Positions 11,213 through 24,161 of a DNA stretch of 64,000 bases are shown here, piece after piece. How positions within the stretch are numbered: the first letter of the stretch is position 1; each line of letters starts with the position of its first letter. Source of the DNA: Amaurobius ferox (Eukaryota > Arthropoda > Arachnida > Araneae > Amaurobiidae); NCBI GenBank assembly GCA_951213105.1, contig OX578147.1, positions 126,960,822 to 127,024,821 on the forward strand, read 5' to 3'. Made by a program: the position numbers and the translations under genes. The notes under the pieces were generated by a model. It ran no database searches, was not told where the DNA came from, and saw only the letters and a program-made list of their open reading frames with translations.

Positions 11213-12705
11213 TACTTTCCTTATATACACAGTATAATGCGTAAAGAAAGTACTATGACGGGGTCGAAAATTCGAATTCGAGTTTACGACGCGGAAGAGC
11301 ACGTTTCAAGCATCCCTAAACACGAATCACACGTTTTTAAGGTGATGTCTGTGTGTATGTGTGAATCTGTGGAGACGATATTTCACGAACGAATGAAGCG
11401 ATTCGAACGAAATTTGGTACACAAAAATTACAATCCGTGAATACTGGAAGTCTGTTGTTTTTAAATGCAATCGAATGTTCAGACCATACCCTCCCCCCCC
11501 TCAACCCAAATTTTCGAGTGAAATTTTGAAAAAATCACCAAAAAACCAAAAGCTTTAATAAAGTTACGTAAATAGTAATTTTTTATTTAATTTTTCATTA
11601 AAAATCGATTGATACAAACTTTAGAACGTTAGCATAAACCGTTCTTGTGATATTGTACATTTTTCAAATAAATTTATTAAAAAATCACTTGAAATAAAAA
11701 AATTATTAACTATTGTGAAATATGTTCACTTTTCATATGTAGTATCACGCAATATATTTGGTGACATCATTCTCGTGGACCTATCTAGCTCGTTCTATTC
11801 ATGAGAAAAGGTACTTTGAAAAATACTTTTGTATTTGGACGCCAATAGTCATTTGTCTGTTATAAGAATAACTTATTTCTCCGTCCGTAACGCTTGGCGA
11901 GATTTTGACGACGAATTTGGCCGAATGTCGCCAACTTGACGACTTTTTTAAATGTTTCCAAATTAACGAAAATGTCACCAAATTAATAAAAATGACGCTA
12001 AATCCACGAAAATGACGACTAATTGATGAAGTTCAATATATTGGAAAGAACATAGGAGTAGATTATAAGAAAATCCCATCTCTCCGTCTGTCCGTAAGGC
12101 TTGACAGGAAATTTAGCGAGATGTCGCCAACTTGGCGATTATTTTACATGTTACCAAAGTAACAAAAATTTTGCCCAATTGTTAAAAATGACGCCAAATG
12201 GAAAATAATGTTTCGCAAATTTTGATTTCCGTCATATAACGGGGATACCTTCTAGTATATAAGGAATGCTCATCTCTCCGTTTGTATGAAACACTTGGTG
12301 ATGCATTTGACGGACTTGGTGAATAATTTAGCAAAGTATCGCCAACTTGGCGATATTTCGTCCCAGATTGACAAAAATAGCGTTAAAATTGCAAAAATTC
12401 CATTAAATTAATAAAAATGGTGCCTAATTGGTGAATTAATTATTAAAATATTTTTATATATGGACTCTACCGCCTATTGAAGATGCTATCAAGATTAATA
12501 ATTGTTTATTTAGAGTTGTGCAACATATAAGTCAAGTGGGTACTTTGAAATACTTTTACATGTTGTCATCCGGAAAATCGCCCAGTGTACAATTCAGCAA
12601 TAAAAATACAGTACCGTTGATCTTATACAGTATTTTTTGTCTGTAAAAGTAGTAAATTTATTGCATTATATAAGGAAAGTCATATGCTGCCACCATCAGA
12701 TTTTT
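11213..12705 (+). repeat. Family A repeat, extended copy
   Basis: Starts ACTTTCCTTATATACACAG, followed by GACGGGGTCGAAAATTCGAA and a TG-rich tract. Several CGCCAA/TTGGCG blocks follow, ending CACCATCAGATTTTTT near 12705. It is longer than the usual ~0.93 kb because the 3' block is repeated (about 11780-12060, 12060-12260, 12260-12705). Confidence 0.65.
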
Positions 12706-13019
12706 TTTTATTTTAGCATTCCTGAATATGACAGTCATTCGCAAATAACTCTGTCAAAATAAAATGACTTCTGTGACAATTTTAGATAGATTTCTGCTTA
12801 TTAAACAATACTTTGTCGCCACGTTCATTATCCAAGCTTCTGAAACTCTCCTCTAGGGTCGCTGCAATCGGTTTTATTCAATCGGAAACGATCAGCTCCA
12901 TGGCGCGAACTTCGTTGAGACCCTTTTTAAACACCCAATAATTTTGCTGGGGGTTCCTCGAAACCCTAATATTTTTGTAATTTATTTAATAGGAAAATTG
13001 CACACATAGACATAAATTT

Positions 13020-13850
13020 TATTACTTTCTCTTCAATACATGGTAATTAATGTATAGGGAAAGTATTGGAAACGTGTCGAAAATCGCAACTCGAGTTTTC
13101 GACGGATCTACACGTTTTGGGACCTCTAGAACACGAAAACACTATTTTAAGTGTGACATCTGTGTGCATTTGTGTCTGTCTGTGTGTCTGTCTGTGCAAT
13201 GTATGTATCCACTCAAACTCAAAAGCTAATCTACCGAATTCCATAAAATTTGGTAGGTAAATCACTCGTGTGTGACTCTGGTGTTGATTAGTTTTTGGTA
13301 CCGTTTGGGATAAAACAACCCTCCTTTTTTTTGCGAAATGGCCCACAAAAATTTCCTGTATGCATTCTAGCTAAAAAAACTATTAAATCAAATTCTACAA
13401 AATTAGGTAGATAAGTCACTTATGGATTGCTCTGGTGCTGATTAGATTTTGGTACGATTCGGAAAAAAATAACCAGCCTTTTTTTGCGAAATATCCTGCA
13501 AAAATCGTCAAAATTTAAAATGAAAAACTACGTATACTCAAATATATCAATTAAATGCTTGTTTTATACGTAATTTTTAACGATGAAAAAATTAGACCAA
13601 TCCCATTACACTAGGGCTAGCCGTTCTCGAGATATTTTAGTTTTTTGGCCTTTTTCTCTAAGCCACCGTTGAGAAAAAGTACAGTTGCCAACTGAAAACT
13701 AAAACTGAATTAAAAATGCAAATTCAGTGTCATTAATTACGGATGTTATTTTGCGAAATTAAACTCAGTATAATGAATTATTGAAGAAATAAAGAGAACG
13801 TGAATATGAGTCTGCAGGGAAAGTCGTGTGCTGCCCACATCAGAATTTTT
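13020..13850 (+). repeat. Family B repeat (relative of family A)
   Basis: Begins near ATACATGGTAATTAATGTAT with GGAAAGTATTGG and GTCGAAAATCGCAACTCGAG, and ends TGCTGCCCACATCAGAA. It shares both ends' style with family A but has a different middle. A related start occurs at 35610-36060 and a related end at 51700-51960. Confidence 0.65.
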
Positions 13851-14046
13851 TTTTTTTTTATAAAGTCGATTGTGTATAGAAATTTACCCCTTACCCCTCA
13901 AACTGTTTATTGTATTCTGAATACAAGATTTTAATTCTTCTAAGAAATGATTTAAAGAGAAATGTGTTGACAGCAGAAAAATAAATTTTGCATTTTTCTT
14001 ATTTTTATAAAGTTAATTCAGATGGAAATTCACACAGTATGTGTAT

Positions 14047-14050
<4 letters not shown>

Positions 14051-14123
<73 letters not shown>

Positions 14124-14217
14124 GTTATATATATATATATATTCGGCCGTTACTCCTGTCACTCTTCTAGATATTTACGAGTACATTGTTACTTGTCCTT
14201 TTTTGGGAATTTATATA

Positions 14218-14262
<45 letters not shown>
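14051..14262. repeat. (TA)n microsatellites
   Basis: Two TA runs, about 14051-14120 and 14207-14262, are separated by ~80 bp. Tyr-Ile open frames across them are meaningless. Confidence 0.95.
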
Positions 14263-14264
<2 letters not shown>

Positions 14265-14469
14265 CTGTACTTAAATATTATTTGCTCCATTTTGATTTTC
14301 AGACGTCTTATTGTGCCAGATAATCTGACTGAAAGAAATTTAATCTGACATAAATTCTTTGAAAAATTCATGGGTCATTCGATTTATAATTTCCGGAACC
14401 CTTAATAATTTTTCAAGTCGGCGTCTATTGTCAACTCTCACTACACATATACCTTGTAAAGAACATTGC

Positions 14470-14541
14470 TGCCCCAACCGGGAATCGAACCCTGGGTCTC
14501 CGAACTGGCCAGCAGACGCTCTATCGTTGAGCTACTGGAAC
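14470..14541 (-). repeat. tRNA-like sequence (tRNA pseudogene or SINE head)
   Basis: On the minus strand the 72 nt have tRNA layout: a 7-bp acceptor stem with wobbles (GTTCCAG / TTGGGGC), an A-box-like TAGCTCAACGATAGAGCG and a good B box GGGTTCGATTCCC. The anticodon stem (TCTGC / TTCGG) does not pair well, so a functional tRNA is unlikely. Confidence 0.6.
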
Positions 14542-14641
14542 GAAATTGCAAACTGTTATAATCGAGGTGGACTCTTCAACCTACCCTGTACTCTCATAGA
14601 CCTCTCCTTACAAAGTTATTGAGGTACTTATGACCATTCTA

Positions 14642-15430
14642 AAGGAACCCATTTTATTATAAGAAAAGTAAATCAAAGTAAGGAGATTAAAGAATTGCAT
14701 TCTCAATCAGCGTTACGCGAAAGAAAATAAAAGTAAACCATCTGTCAAAAAGTGAGAGTTTCAAAAGATGGTGCAACGCTTAGCAAATATTTTTACAGAG
14801 AAACTCAACGCCCGTTTAGGGTTTTTCCACATTTACGTCACAAAGGAATGAAAACTTCAAATACGTAATTTAAAATGTTGATTTAACAGAGAGGAAATAA
14901 TTCTCTTTTCTGGAGGAGAGGTGTAAAACTTTTGAAATATGCGAACCACGCCTGCTACGCACGTCAATCAGATATTGCTGAATAAATTCATTTAACGTCG
15001 AGGGCGTAACACAATGGCTTTGTTCTTAATTTTAGAATATTAGTGATTTAGTAACCCAGATCAGTTTTTTCGAGTCCTCTAATTATTTAAAAGATATATA
15101 ATTGTGCTGTTTGCTAAAGTTAACAGATATATATAAATGCAATTTTCTTAATGTATCCTTTTTTCATTTTTTCATTTTTTGATGCCTGTAGTCTGAGTTT
15201 AAGCATTTATAGTAATGTACTATTGCTTAATCTGAAACAGGCATTTGTTTGGGTTAATTAGAGTTAAATACTCAGACCTGAAGAGGAATTTAATTCTGAT
15301 TAATCATCGAATTTGGGAAGGTTCTGTTCTTTTCTCTTATCGGCATTATGGCCGTGAATTTGCTTCTATGGTGATGTTAATATTATTGAATTGTATTTTT
15401 ATTTTTTTTTATTTTTACATAATTCTTATT
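14642..15430. other. Intergenic, no gene recognised
   Basis: AT-rich sequence without supported coding features. A (TA)n tract follows at 15441-15478. Confidence 0.35.
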
Positions 15431-15439
15431 ATTACATTT

Positions 15440-15483
<44 letters not shown>

Positions 15484-15567
15484 ATAACTGTAAATTCAGG
15501 AATTATCAAAGTAAAAACAGCAATCACACTTAGATGACGCATAGCAGCTTATGAAAGAGGATTTAAA

Positions 15568-15849
<282 letters not shown>

Positions 15850-16333
15850 CATGTATACGTGTAAATTAAGCCTTTCACAATAACGCGCCCTTTTCTTTCA
15901 TAATTACTATTCCAAATTCCTATTTCATGTCCAGCACATATTGCAATTACATTAAATTTTGTCCCACGCCACTTATATGAACAAAGTCTGCCAACATTTC
16001 TTTTTCTCTTCGACCGTACCAGATATGGTCACTAATCTTAACCTGTACCTAAACTTTCTCAGATGAAACTGTTTCACCATCATTTTTTAAACCTAAAACG
16101 CGAAGACAGCATGTGCCCCATGCCTCATATCCCTCCCTCTCCGATGTAAATGCAATTTGTACTTGTGTGTGAACCAACGCAGACTGCCCTAAGATTTGGT
16201 GAGAGCCAGCTGGTCGATGATCAGGAGTCGTCCAGGATATGTAACTATATCTGTTTCGAATGTGATATAATAAAGTAGATTTTGGTAATGTGAACGTGCC
16301 TCGTTCATGGATTTTCTCAACACACGCACACAC

Positions 16334-16389
16334 CCGGCCGTCCAAATGGCTGCTCATGTCCTCAGGACGAGCCGGACGGTCTGGGTCTT
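16334..16389 (+). mobile_element. Tiny hairpin retroposon (56 bp) with 16-bp target duplication
   Basis: The core runs from CCGGCCGTCC to GGACGGTCTGGGTCTT. The sequence CAACACACGCACACAC stands directly before (16318-16333) and after (16390-16405). The 3' half matches the tail of the adjacent 5S-derived SINE. Confidence 0.75.
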
Positions 16390-16407
16390 CAACACACGCA
16401 CACACAT

Positions 16408-16525
16408 GCCAACAGCCATACCATGCTGAAAATACCGGTTCTCGTCCGATTACCGAAGTCAAGCAGCATCGGGCGCGGTTAGTACTTGGGAGGGTGACCA
16501 CCTGGGAACACCGCGTGCAGTTGGC
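16408..16525 (+). rRNA. 5S rRNA sequence, full length, likely retroposed
   Basis: The 118 nt read as a complete 5S rRNA. They start GCCAACAGCCATACC, contain GAAAATACCGGTTCTCGTCC and the internal control regions (AAGCAGCATCGGGC and TACTTGGGAGGGTGACC), and end CCGCGTGCAGTTGGC. The polymerase III A/IE/C-box promoter positions are preserved. The 51-bp extra tail and the flanking 16-bp direct repeats indicate the head of a SINE and not a genomic 5S array unit. Confidence 0.8.
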
Positions 16526-16576
16526 ACATTACTGTTACTCTAAGTCTTCGGACGAGTCGGTTGGTCTGGGCTTTCG
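16408..16576 (+). mobile_element. 5S-rRNA-derived SINE (SINE3-like)
   Basis: The 5S head is followed by a 51-nt body ending TCGGACGAGTCGGTTGGTCT plus GGGCTTTCG. ACACACGCACACACAT precedes (16392-16407) and follows (16577-16592) as a 16-bp target-site duplication. The 3' ~37 nt align with the tiny hairpin elements of this window, suggesting a common LINE-recognised 3' tail. Confidence 0.75.
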
Positions 16577-17039
16577 ACACACGCACACACATATATATAT
16601 TTATCCAAATGGAAAAAATGGAAATACAATACAAGATAAGTAAAGTACTACAAATTGACTTAGGAGTTTTTGACTCCTCCCCCCCCCCCCCCCACTTCAC
16701 GGTTAAGCATGCTTTACGTCGCGTCAACACTCCCGGGAGCCGTTACTTCACCTGCCAATTATCATTGACTGAAAACAACCAAGTAACAATAAATCCACTT
16801 GAAAAGAAATTTCGACAGGAATTCAAAAACACTAGATAAAAACCATACCAAAACAAATCCCCATACCTAAACGCACCCCATACCTAATCCCCATACCCGG
16901 GAACGAAATCCATACAAAAAAGCCTCTATCCTCCTACGTCTTATTTATATCGCTGATCGGTAAAAAAATCTAGAATAAAAATCTATTTATTCTAAAAATA
17001 ATATCTAGAATTAAAATAATAATTACACCTATATAATAG

Positions 17040-17465
17040 GAAGAGATCACGTGACCCACTTCATAATAAAATATGGCATCCATCTTTTTTCCCAGGGTAA
17101 AAATCGTTATTTTTAAAGTTCTATTAAATTTATATTTAGTGTTGTATCCGTCCTAAAACCGCTTTATTTTTGCGTATTTTCTGTGTATCTATATTCTGCG
17201 CCAACGTAATTACAATATTTTTTAGTTTAAATGATCAGCAAACTTTGATTATTTCTAGAATAAAGCCTAATTTTAATGGATGCAGAATGTAAACAAGTGA
17301 TTGTGAGATGAGTTGTATAAGAATTGCTGATTTTTTTTTAACGCAAAATTATTAAACTCGGAAGTCTGGAATAAAAGTGTATGAATGAAATAGTCACTAC
17401 CTCTACATACAGAGTCAGACGGCTTATATTTCGATAACGTCATTTGAATAAAGTTCATTTTTTAT
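17040..17465 (-). repeat. Dispersed family F fragment
   Basis: Reverse complement of this stretch matches 30030-30600, including the block around TTAGGACGGATACAACACTA and the GATCACGTGACC motif. A third copy is at 59700-60860. No coding content is seen. Confidence 0.6.
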
Positions 17466-17496
17466 TCAATGAAGTTTTAAGTTTTCAAATAAAAAA

Positions 17497-18442
17497 ATCT
17501 GATGTGGGCAACACATGACTTTCCTTATATAATTTAATGAATTTACTACTTTTACAGTATAAAAAAAGGTTTTTCTTATAGTAAATACTAATATTCTTTC
17601 CAAGATATTGAATTTTCGATAATTAGTCGCCATTTTCACTGATTTAGCGCCATTTTTATCCATTTGGCGAGATTTTCGTTAATTCGGCAACATTTCTAAA
17701 AAGTCGCCAAGTTGGGGAAATTCCGCCAAATCCGTCGCCAAAATCTCACCAAGCGTTATGGACAAAGAAATAAGTTGTTCTTACAGCAGATAAATGACTA
17801 TTGGCGTTCAAATACGAAAGTATTACTCAAAGTATCTTTTTTCATGAATGGAACGAGCTAGATCCACGAGAATGATGTCACCCAATTTATCGTATGGTAT
17901 TACATATGAAAAGTGAACATGTTTCTCAATAGGAAGTATTTTTTTTTTCATTTTATATAACTTTTTGATAATTTTCTTGAAAAAAGTACAATATCTCGAA
18001 AACGGTTCATATTAGTGCTCTAAAATTTATGTCAATCGTTTTCTAATGAAAAATTACATAAGAAATGTCTATTTGCGTAACTTTATTAGTGGTTTTGATT
18101 TTTTGACGATTTTTTCAAAATTTTATTCGAAAATTTAAGGGGGTTCTGGACGTTCGATTACGTATAAAAACAATAGGCTTCCAGTGTTTACGGATTGTGA
18201 TTTTTGTACCAAATTTGGTTCGAATCGGTCCATTCGTTCGTCAGTTCTCGTCTCCACAGGCTCACTGACACACACACACACACATACTTTCACACACACA
18301 CGCACACACACAGACATCACTTCAAAAATGTTTGATTCGTGATCAGGGATGCTTGAAACGTGCTCTCCCGTCGAAAACTCGAATTCGAATTTTCGACCCC
18401 CGTCACAATACTTTCCTTATACATTATATATATAAGGAAAGT
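17497..18442 (-). repeat. Family A repeat, full-length copy, minus orientation
   Basis: Runs from ATCTGATGTGGGCAACACAT (family 3' end, inverted) to the TATATATAAGGAAAGT 5' palindrome. It includes the 20-bp-period block and a TG/CA tract with GTCTCCACAGGCTCACTGAC. Length ~0.95 kb. Confidence 0.8.
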
Positions 18443-18476
18443 AATAAGTTACTGTAGTTCTGTTATAATTAAAAAA

Positions 18477-19554
18477 ATCTGATGTGGGTAACACATGACT
18501 TTCCTTATATAATGCAATAAATTTACTAATTTTACACTTAAAAAAAATATTATTCTTATAGTAGATGCTTATATTCTTTCCAAGATATTGAATTTTCTTC
18601 AATTAGTCGTCATTTTCATTGATTTAGCGTCATTTTTATCAATTTGGCGAGATTTTTGTTAATTTGGCAACAATTAAAAATGTCGCCAAGTTGGCGACAT
18701 TCCGACAAATTTGTCGCCAAAATCTCGTCAAGCGTTATGGACGGAAAAATAAGTTATTCTTACAGCGGATAAATGAATATTGGCGTTCAAATACAAAAGT
18801 AACTCAAAGTACCTTTTTTCATGAATGGAACGAGCTAGATCCACGAGAATGATGTCACTAAATTTATCGCATGGTATTACATATGAAAAGTGAACATGTT
18901 TCTCAATGGGAAATATTTTTTTTATTTTATATAACTTTTTGATAATTTTTTTGAAAAATGTGCAATATCTCGAGAATGGTTCATGTTAGCGTTCTAAAAT
19001 TTATGTTAATCGTTTTCTAATGAAAAATTACATAAGAAATGTCTATTTGCGTAATTTTATTAGTGGTTTTGATTTTTTGACGATTTTTTCAAAATTTCAC
19101 TCGAAAATTTAGGGGTGTTCTGAACATTCGATGGCGTATAAAAACAATAGGCTTCCAGTGTTTACCGATTTGTGACATCATTCTCGTAGATCTAGCTCGT
19201 TCCATTCATGGAAAAAGATACTTTGAGTAATACTTTTTTATTTGAACGCTGATAGTCATTTGTCTGCTGTAAAAATAACTTATTTCTTCATCCATAACGC
19301 TTGGCGAGATTTTGGCGACGAATTTGGCGGAATGCCGCCAACTTGGCGACCTTTTGAAATGTTGCCAAATTAACGAAAATCTCGCCAAATGGATAAATAT
19401 GACGTTAAATCAATGAAAATAACGACTAATTAACGAAAATTCAATATCTTGGAAAGAAAATAAATATCTACTATAAAAATAATCTATTTTTTTACTGTAA
19501 AAGTAGTAAATTCATTGCAGTATATAAGGAAAGTCATGTGCTGCCCACATCAGA
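18477..19554. repeat. Family A inverted composite (two 3' halves facing away)
   Basis: 18477-19171 is a minus-orientation copy lacking the first quarter. At about 19171 it switches without a gap to a plus-orientation 3' half (19172-19554, ending CCCACATCAGAT). The outer ~385 bp of each side are therefore inverted repeats. Confidence 0.7.
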
Positions 19555-19750
19555 TTTTTTTACATAAATTTAGCCTACTGTTTTATCCGGCAGTCATGCT
19601 GTGTACTACTATGATAGAGATCCGTTTCATATTGGGAAGATCACGCAAAAGTACAAGGCAATAAAGTTTGAGTAAAATTTCTTGAAAGATGAACTGGAAA
19701 TTTAAATCAACCTAAGCGAGATAGAATAAAAAACAAGCATTCAGTATATT

Positions 19751-20668
19751 ACTTTCCTTATCTACATAATGTATAAGGAAAGTATTGTGACGGGGTCGAA
19801 AATTCGAATTCGAGTTTTCGACGGGAGAGCACGTTTCAAGCATCCCTGATCACGAATCAAACATTTTTGAAGTGATGTCTGTGTGTGTGTGTGTTTGTGT
19901 CAGTGAGTCTGTGGAGACGATAACTAACGAACGAATGGACCGATTCAAACGAAATTTGGTACAAAAATCACAATCCGTAAACACTGGAAGCCTATTGTTT
20001 TTATACGTAATCGAATGTTCAGAACCCCCTAAATTTGCGAATAAAATTTTGAAAAAATCGTCCAAAAATCAAAACCACTAATAAAGTTACGCAAATAGAC
20101 ATTTCTTATGCAATTTTTCATTAGAAAACGATTGACATACATTTTAGAACGCTAACATGGACCGTTCTCGAGATATTGCACATTTTAAAAAAAATTATCA
20201 AAAAGTCATATAAAATGAAAAAAAAAATATTTCCTATTCAGAAACATGTTCACTTTTCATATGTAATACCATGCGATAAATTGGGTGACAGCATTCTCGT
20301 GGATCTAGCTCGTTCCATTCATGAATAAAGATACTCTGAGTAATACTTTTGTATTTGAACGCCAATAGTCATTTATCTGCTGTTAGAACAATTTATTTCT
20401 TCGTCCATAACGCTTGGCGAGATTTTGGCGACGAATTTGGTGGAATGTCGCCAATTTGGCGACTTTTTGAAATGTTGCCAAATTAACGAAAATCTCGCCA
20501 AATGGATAAAAATGACGCTAAATCAATGAAAATGACGACTAATTGTCGAAAATTCAATATCTTGGAAGGATTATTAGTATCTACTATAAGAAAAACCTAT
20601 TTTTTTACTGTAAAAGTAGTAAATTCATTACATTATATAAGGAAAGTCATGTGTTGCCCACATCAGAT
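19751..20668 (+). repeat. Family A repeat, full-length copy (918 bp)
   Basis: A clean copy with start ACTTTCCTTATCTACATAATG, a GACGGGGTCGAAAATTCGAA block, a short TG tract, the CGCCAATTTGGCGAC palindrome region and four ~20-bp units. It ends GTTGCCCACATCAGAT. No open frame of note is present; a non-autonomous element is inferred. Confidence 0.8.
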
Positions 20669-20970
20669 ATTTTTTCATGGACTCAGGATTTGCAAGGTAT
20701 TCATCCATTCACAATGAATGATTACGCAATAAATATTACTTATAAATATTACAAAAAAATTTTGTGGTAATTAGTTTTGTAGAGTGTAAGAATAAATCTG
20801 TTGTACATCAAATAAATTTGCATTTACACCCAAAATATAGCCAGTATGCTATTTCCTGCTATTTCCCCCTAATTATTAGACCAAAAAACCTTAATTTATT
20901 ATAATTCCTTTTAACCCTTTACCATAAATAATAAGTCAATATTTAATCTATTTGCGTCATAAAGGATGCT

Positions 20971-21080
20971 GACCGATAATTACCCCAGAAGTGACCAGTA
21001 ATTACCCCAGAAGTAAGCAGTAATTGCCCCAGAAATGCCCAGTAATTACCACAGAAGTGACCAGTAATTACCCTAATCCT
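20971..21080. repeat. 22-bp minisatellite, five units
   Basis: The unit GACCAGTAATTACCCCAGAA + GT repeats five times with few changes, then stops at ACCCTAATCCTGGGG. Confidence 0.9.
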
Positions 21081-21179
21081 GGGGCAATTCCAGGTTACAT
21101 AGAAAATATAATTATTCAAATTAATTACAAGTACATTTATATTGAAGTAAACATTTTATTATATGGACATCAGTACAAG

Positions 21180-21181
<2 letters not shown>

Positions 21182-21246
<65 letters not shown>
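21182..21246. repeat. (AT)n microsatellite
   Basis: About 65 bp of pure AT dinucleotides. Confidence 0.95.
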
Positions 21247-21248
<2 letters not shown>

Positions 21249-22735
21249 TTGCAGATTTATTTCGATACTGTAAGACTGAATCATATCCTGATAATTTTGT
21301 TAAATATCACTTTAGAAATTTTGAATACTATTTATAATATATTATTTATTGTTTTAGTCTAATTTGAAATTGCTATTGTATACTTTGAACATTAAAATAT
21401 TCTTTGAGATTTTATTGTCTCAGTAATAAGATTTGTATACATATTATATAATTGTTAATTATTAATTATTACTTAGTTCATTGCGTATATATATATATAT
21501 ATATATATTATTATTATTATTTTTTTTTTTTTTTATCTTTATATCTCTAATTTTTGGGTTTGAAACATAAATTTGTATAGTCATTTGGTAAAACATGCAG
21601 TAGTATTTCCTAAAATTCACATCAGATGGCGCTCTCTTGTACTCTTTCCTAATACTTTGTTTAGTGCGACGAAAATGTGTTTTGTATAATGGTGAAGAAA
21701 GGTATGATTTTAATTCTATCTGAATCATTGTGGATTGTTGGTTAGATTGCTTATATGTTTGCTTAATGCACTTTCATTATATTCCTTCCAATTTCCTTTT
21801 GCTCATTTTTGATATTTTCGTTTATGTTATTGTCTGGAAATGTGTCGGATCTTTTGACGTTATTTCAGCCATGTGGCTGTATCGTTGAGCGAAACACATT
21901 TGGAACCTCTGTGGATGCAAAGATCCTTGATAAGCTGGATTCACAGAGCTTCTATCCTATTTCATATTTTCGGATTGTATCTTTTCTCTTATTTTGTCAT
22001 TTTAATATTTTGAGCCTCCAGATTTTGATAATCCTTTGTTGTTTGTACTTGATTAGTATGCATCGCTCTTGCATGATGATAAATTCATGTGTATTATTCA
22101 TATTTAAAATTAAGATCATTTTGTCTTTTATGGTAGCATTGTTTTTCCTTTTGTCTGATATTTCCTATCATATCATATTTAATTAATTTTCCTCCGGATT
22201 GTTTTTGAACCAGGGTATGACACTGATCATGTTTTAAATTAGTATAACTATTTTATTTTTATTTTAAATTTTATCTTATTTATTATATATATATATATTA
22301 ATATATATATATATATATATTAAAGATGCTCACCCCCTACCAAAATTGGAAACATTAGTTTTGATAGTTGTTAAAATAAATGTTGTTGATTTTTGACTGA
22401 GAATTACTTCTGATGACTCTAGCTTTTTTTTTTGTTCCCTTTTCAAAATTTTCAAAAAACAATTAGAAAAATCGGTATTGTGGATTTAAATGATTGCAGG
22501 TGCTACCTTTCACTTTAAACGGCTTGAAAAAAATCACTCGATTTATACCATACTTGACGATGTACCCTGGGGCGGGGTGGGGGCTAATGACGTCACGAAC
22601 AAAAGAAATACTCGACTATTTTTCGCAACAATGACTGAAGCAATAAAATCTCGTGATTATGGAGTCATAAATAAACCCTTTTAATCATGATTATGCCAAA
22701 TTTTGTTCCATACTGCCATATTAAAAAATATATGT
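21247..22735. other. Intergenic, no gene supported
   Basis: A 125-codon frame at 21809-22186 is Leu/Ile/Phe-rich, as expected for AT-rich DNA, and has no recognised domain. Smaller TA tracts lie at 21487-21509 and 22286-22320. Confidence 0.35.
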
Positions 22736-22737
22736 AA

Positions 22738-23090
22738 TTTCGAAGTTTTCGCTCGGATTTGTAAAATTCTATCTAGTTCTAGATTTTTTGATAGCAAAGC
22801 CAATTTCGAAGATTTCGCTCGGATTTAGTAAAATTATATCTAGTTCTAGATTTTTTGATAGCAAAGCCGGTTATAAAGTTTCATAAAAATATCTTAATAT
22901 TTGTGGCCGCTATCGCGCACAAGAAATTGACCACAGCCATACAGACAGACAGATATCATTCCAGAAACAGCCACAACGTGTTTATGAGGTCCTAAAATAT
23001 ATATTGGCATCAAAATCTCGAATTCGAAAACATCACTTTCTCTATACAATGTTACATAGTAAAAAGAAAAAACTTTTGTATAGCTCCGAA
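22738..23090 (-). repeat. Dispersed repeat with a ~66-bp internal duplication
   Basis: Two adjacent units share TATCTAGTTCTAGATTTTTT and GATAGCAAAGCC (about 22738-22803 and 22804-22868). The segment after them (ACAGACAGACAGATATCATT, AATCTCGAATTCGAAAACAT) is a distant relative of family A/B 5' ends in reverse orientation. Confidence 0.5.
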
Positions 23091-24161
23091 CCTTGAATCT
23101 GGTCCTAGTTTGGCCAGTTACAAAACCTGTCCACATTATAATATCCACCACTTTTGCTTTCAATTCACGCAATTCCTCTTTGAGATAGCTTTTATCTTTG
23201 CTATCGGATTTTTACAGTAGTTTTCATTAAAGACTCGGCCTTGAAAAGGAGCAGAAAAATACATTTTCACGGCGCGTACTGAAAAATAAAATGATGATAG
23301 CAGGTCACCTTGGAATTGCATAGGTATTTTTTTTTTATAAAATTCTTGTTCTTTATAAAATTCTTGTATCAGAAAATCGTTGTGAAGAAAACTTTTTACT
23401 TTCATAAATTTTGCCAGAGAGTACAGACCTGAGCCGGTCAGGTCAAACCCGCAACAAATAAAATTGTGTTCTCAACAATCGACGAAATTATATTTTCAAA
23501 ATTTTATTCAGCAGATTTCAAATCTATAGCGCATATGCACAATTTTCAGCTGTTTACAGTTTGTCATATCTGTTTGCGCATTTATCCAGTTGCTTTCCTA
23601 ATAAAATGTGCATAGCCCCCACAAGGGGGTGGCTAGCACGGCTACACCCAGGGGGCCCGGGACGAACGGACGTGAAAGGGGGCCCGGCGGAGCCAGTCGC
23701 CTTTCAGGGTTTTTTCTAATTGACAGCTGCTAAAAAAAAAAAAAAGGGAGGAGGCACTGGTTTTTGTGTTTTGTGACTTTGAGAAATAACAACTGTAACA
23801 TGATTATTTTTTTTTATCAAAGAGGGCCAAATTCGTGGCTATGTCCACGGTCACTGTCCTTAAAAATATGGCGTGACAAAAAAGATCAATCACGATAGCC
23901 GTACCATCGCATCGTTTCCATTTTTCCAAGAAGAAACACTACTTGTACTCAGGGCCGTTGATAAAATTTCCGGGCCCCTATGCAAAATCTTAAGATCCTG
24001 TGAAACTCATGGTAGCGGCTCCTTACGGCCTCCATATATTATTAATGCTCAATTGTCCATGAATTTTTGGATGCTCGTTTTTTTTTTTCAAGGTCCGTCA
24101 TAAAGGGAGGGAGATAAGTGGAACTAATGTCCAAGGACCCGCAGCCCATAAGAGCCCTTAA

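Noticed and set aside
14470..14541. Functional tRNA gene
   Set aside because: Anticodon stem does not pair; reported as a tRNA-like relic.
16049..16643. Overlapping open frames of 150 and 117 codons
   Set aside because: They run across the 5S-derived SINE and the tiny retroposon; the nucleotide features explain the sequence.
21809..22186. 125-codon hydrophobic frame
   Set aside because: Leu/Ile/Phe-rich as expected from T-rich DNA, with no recognised family or splice context.
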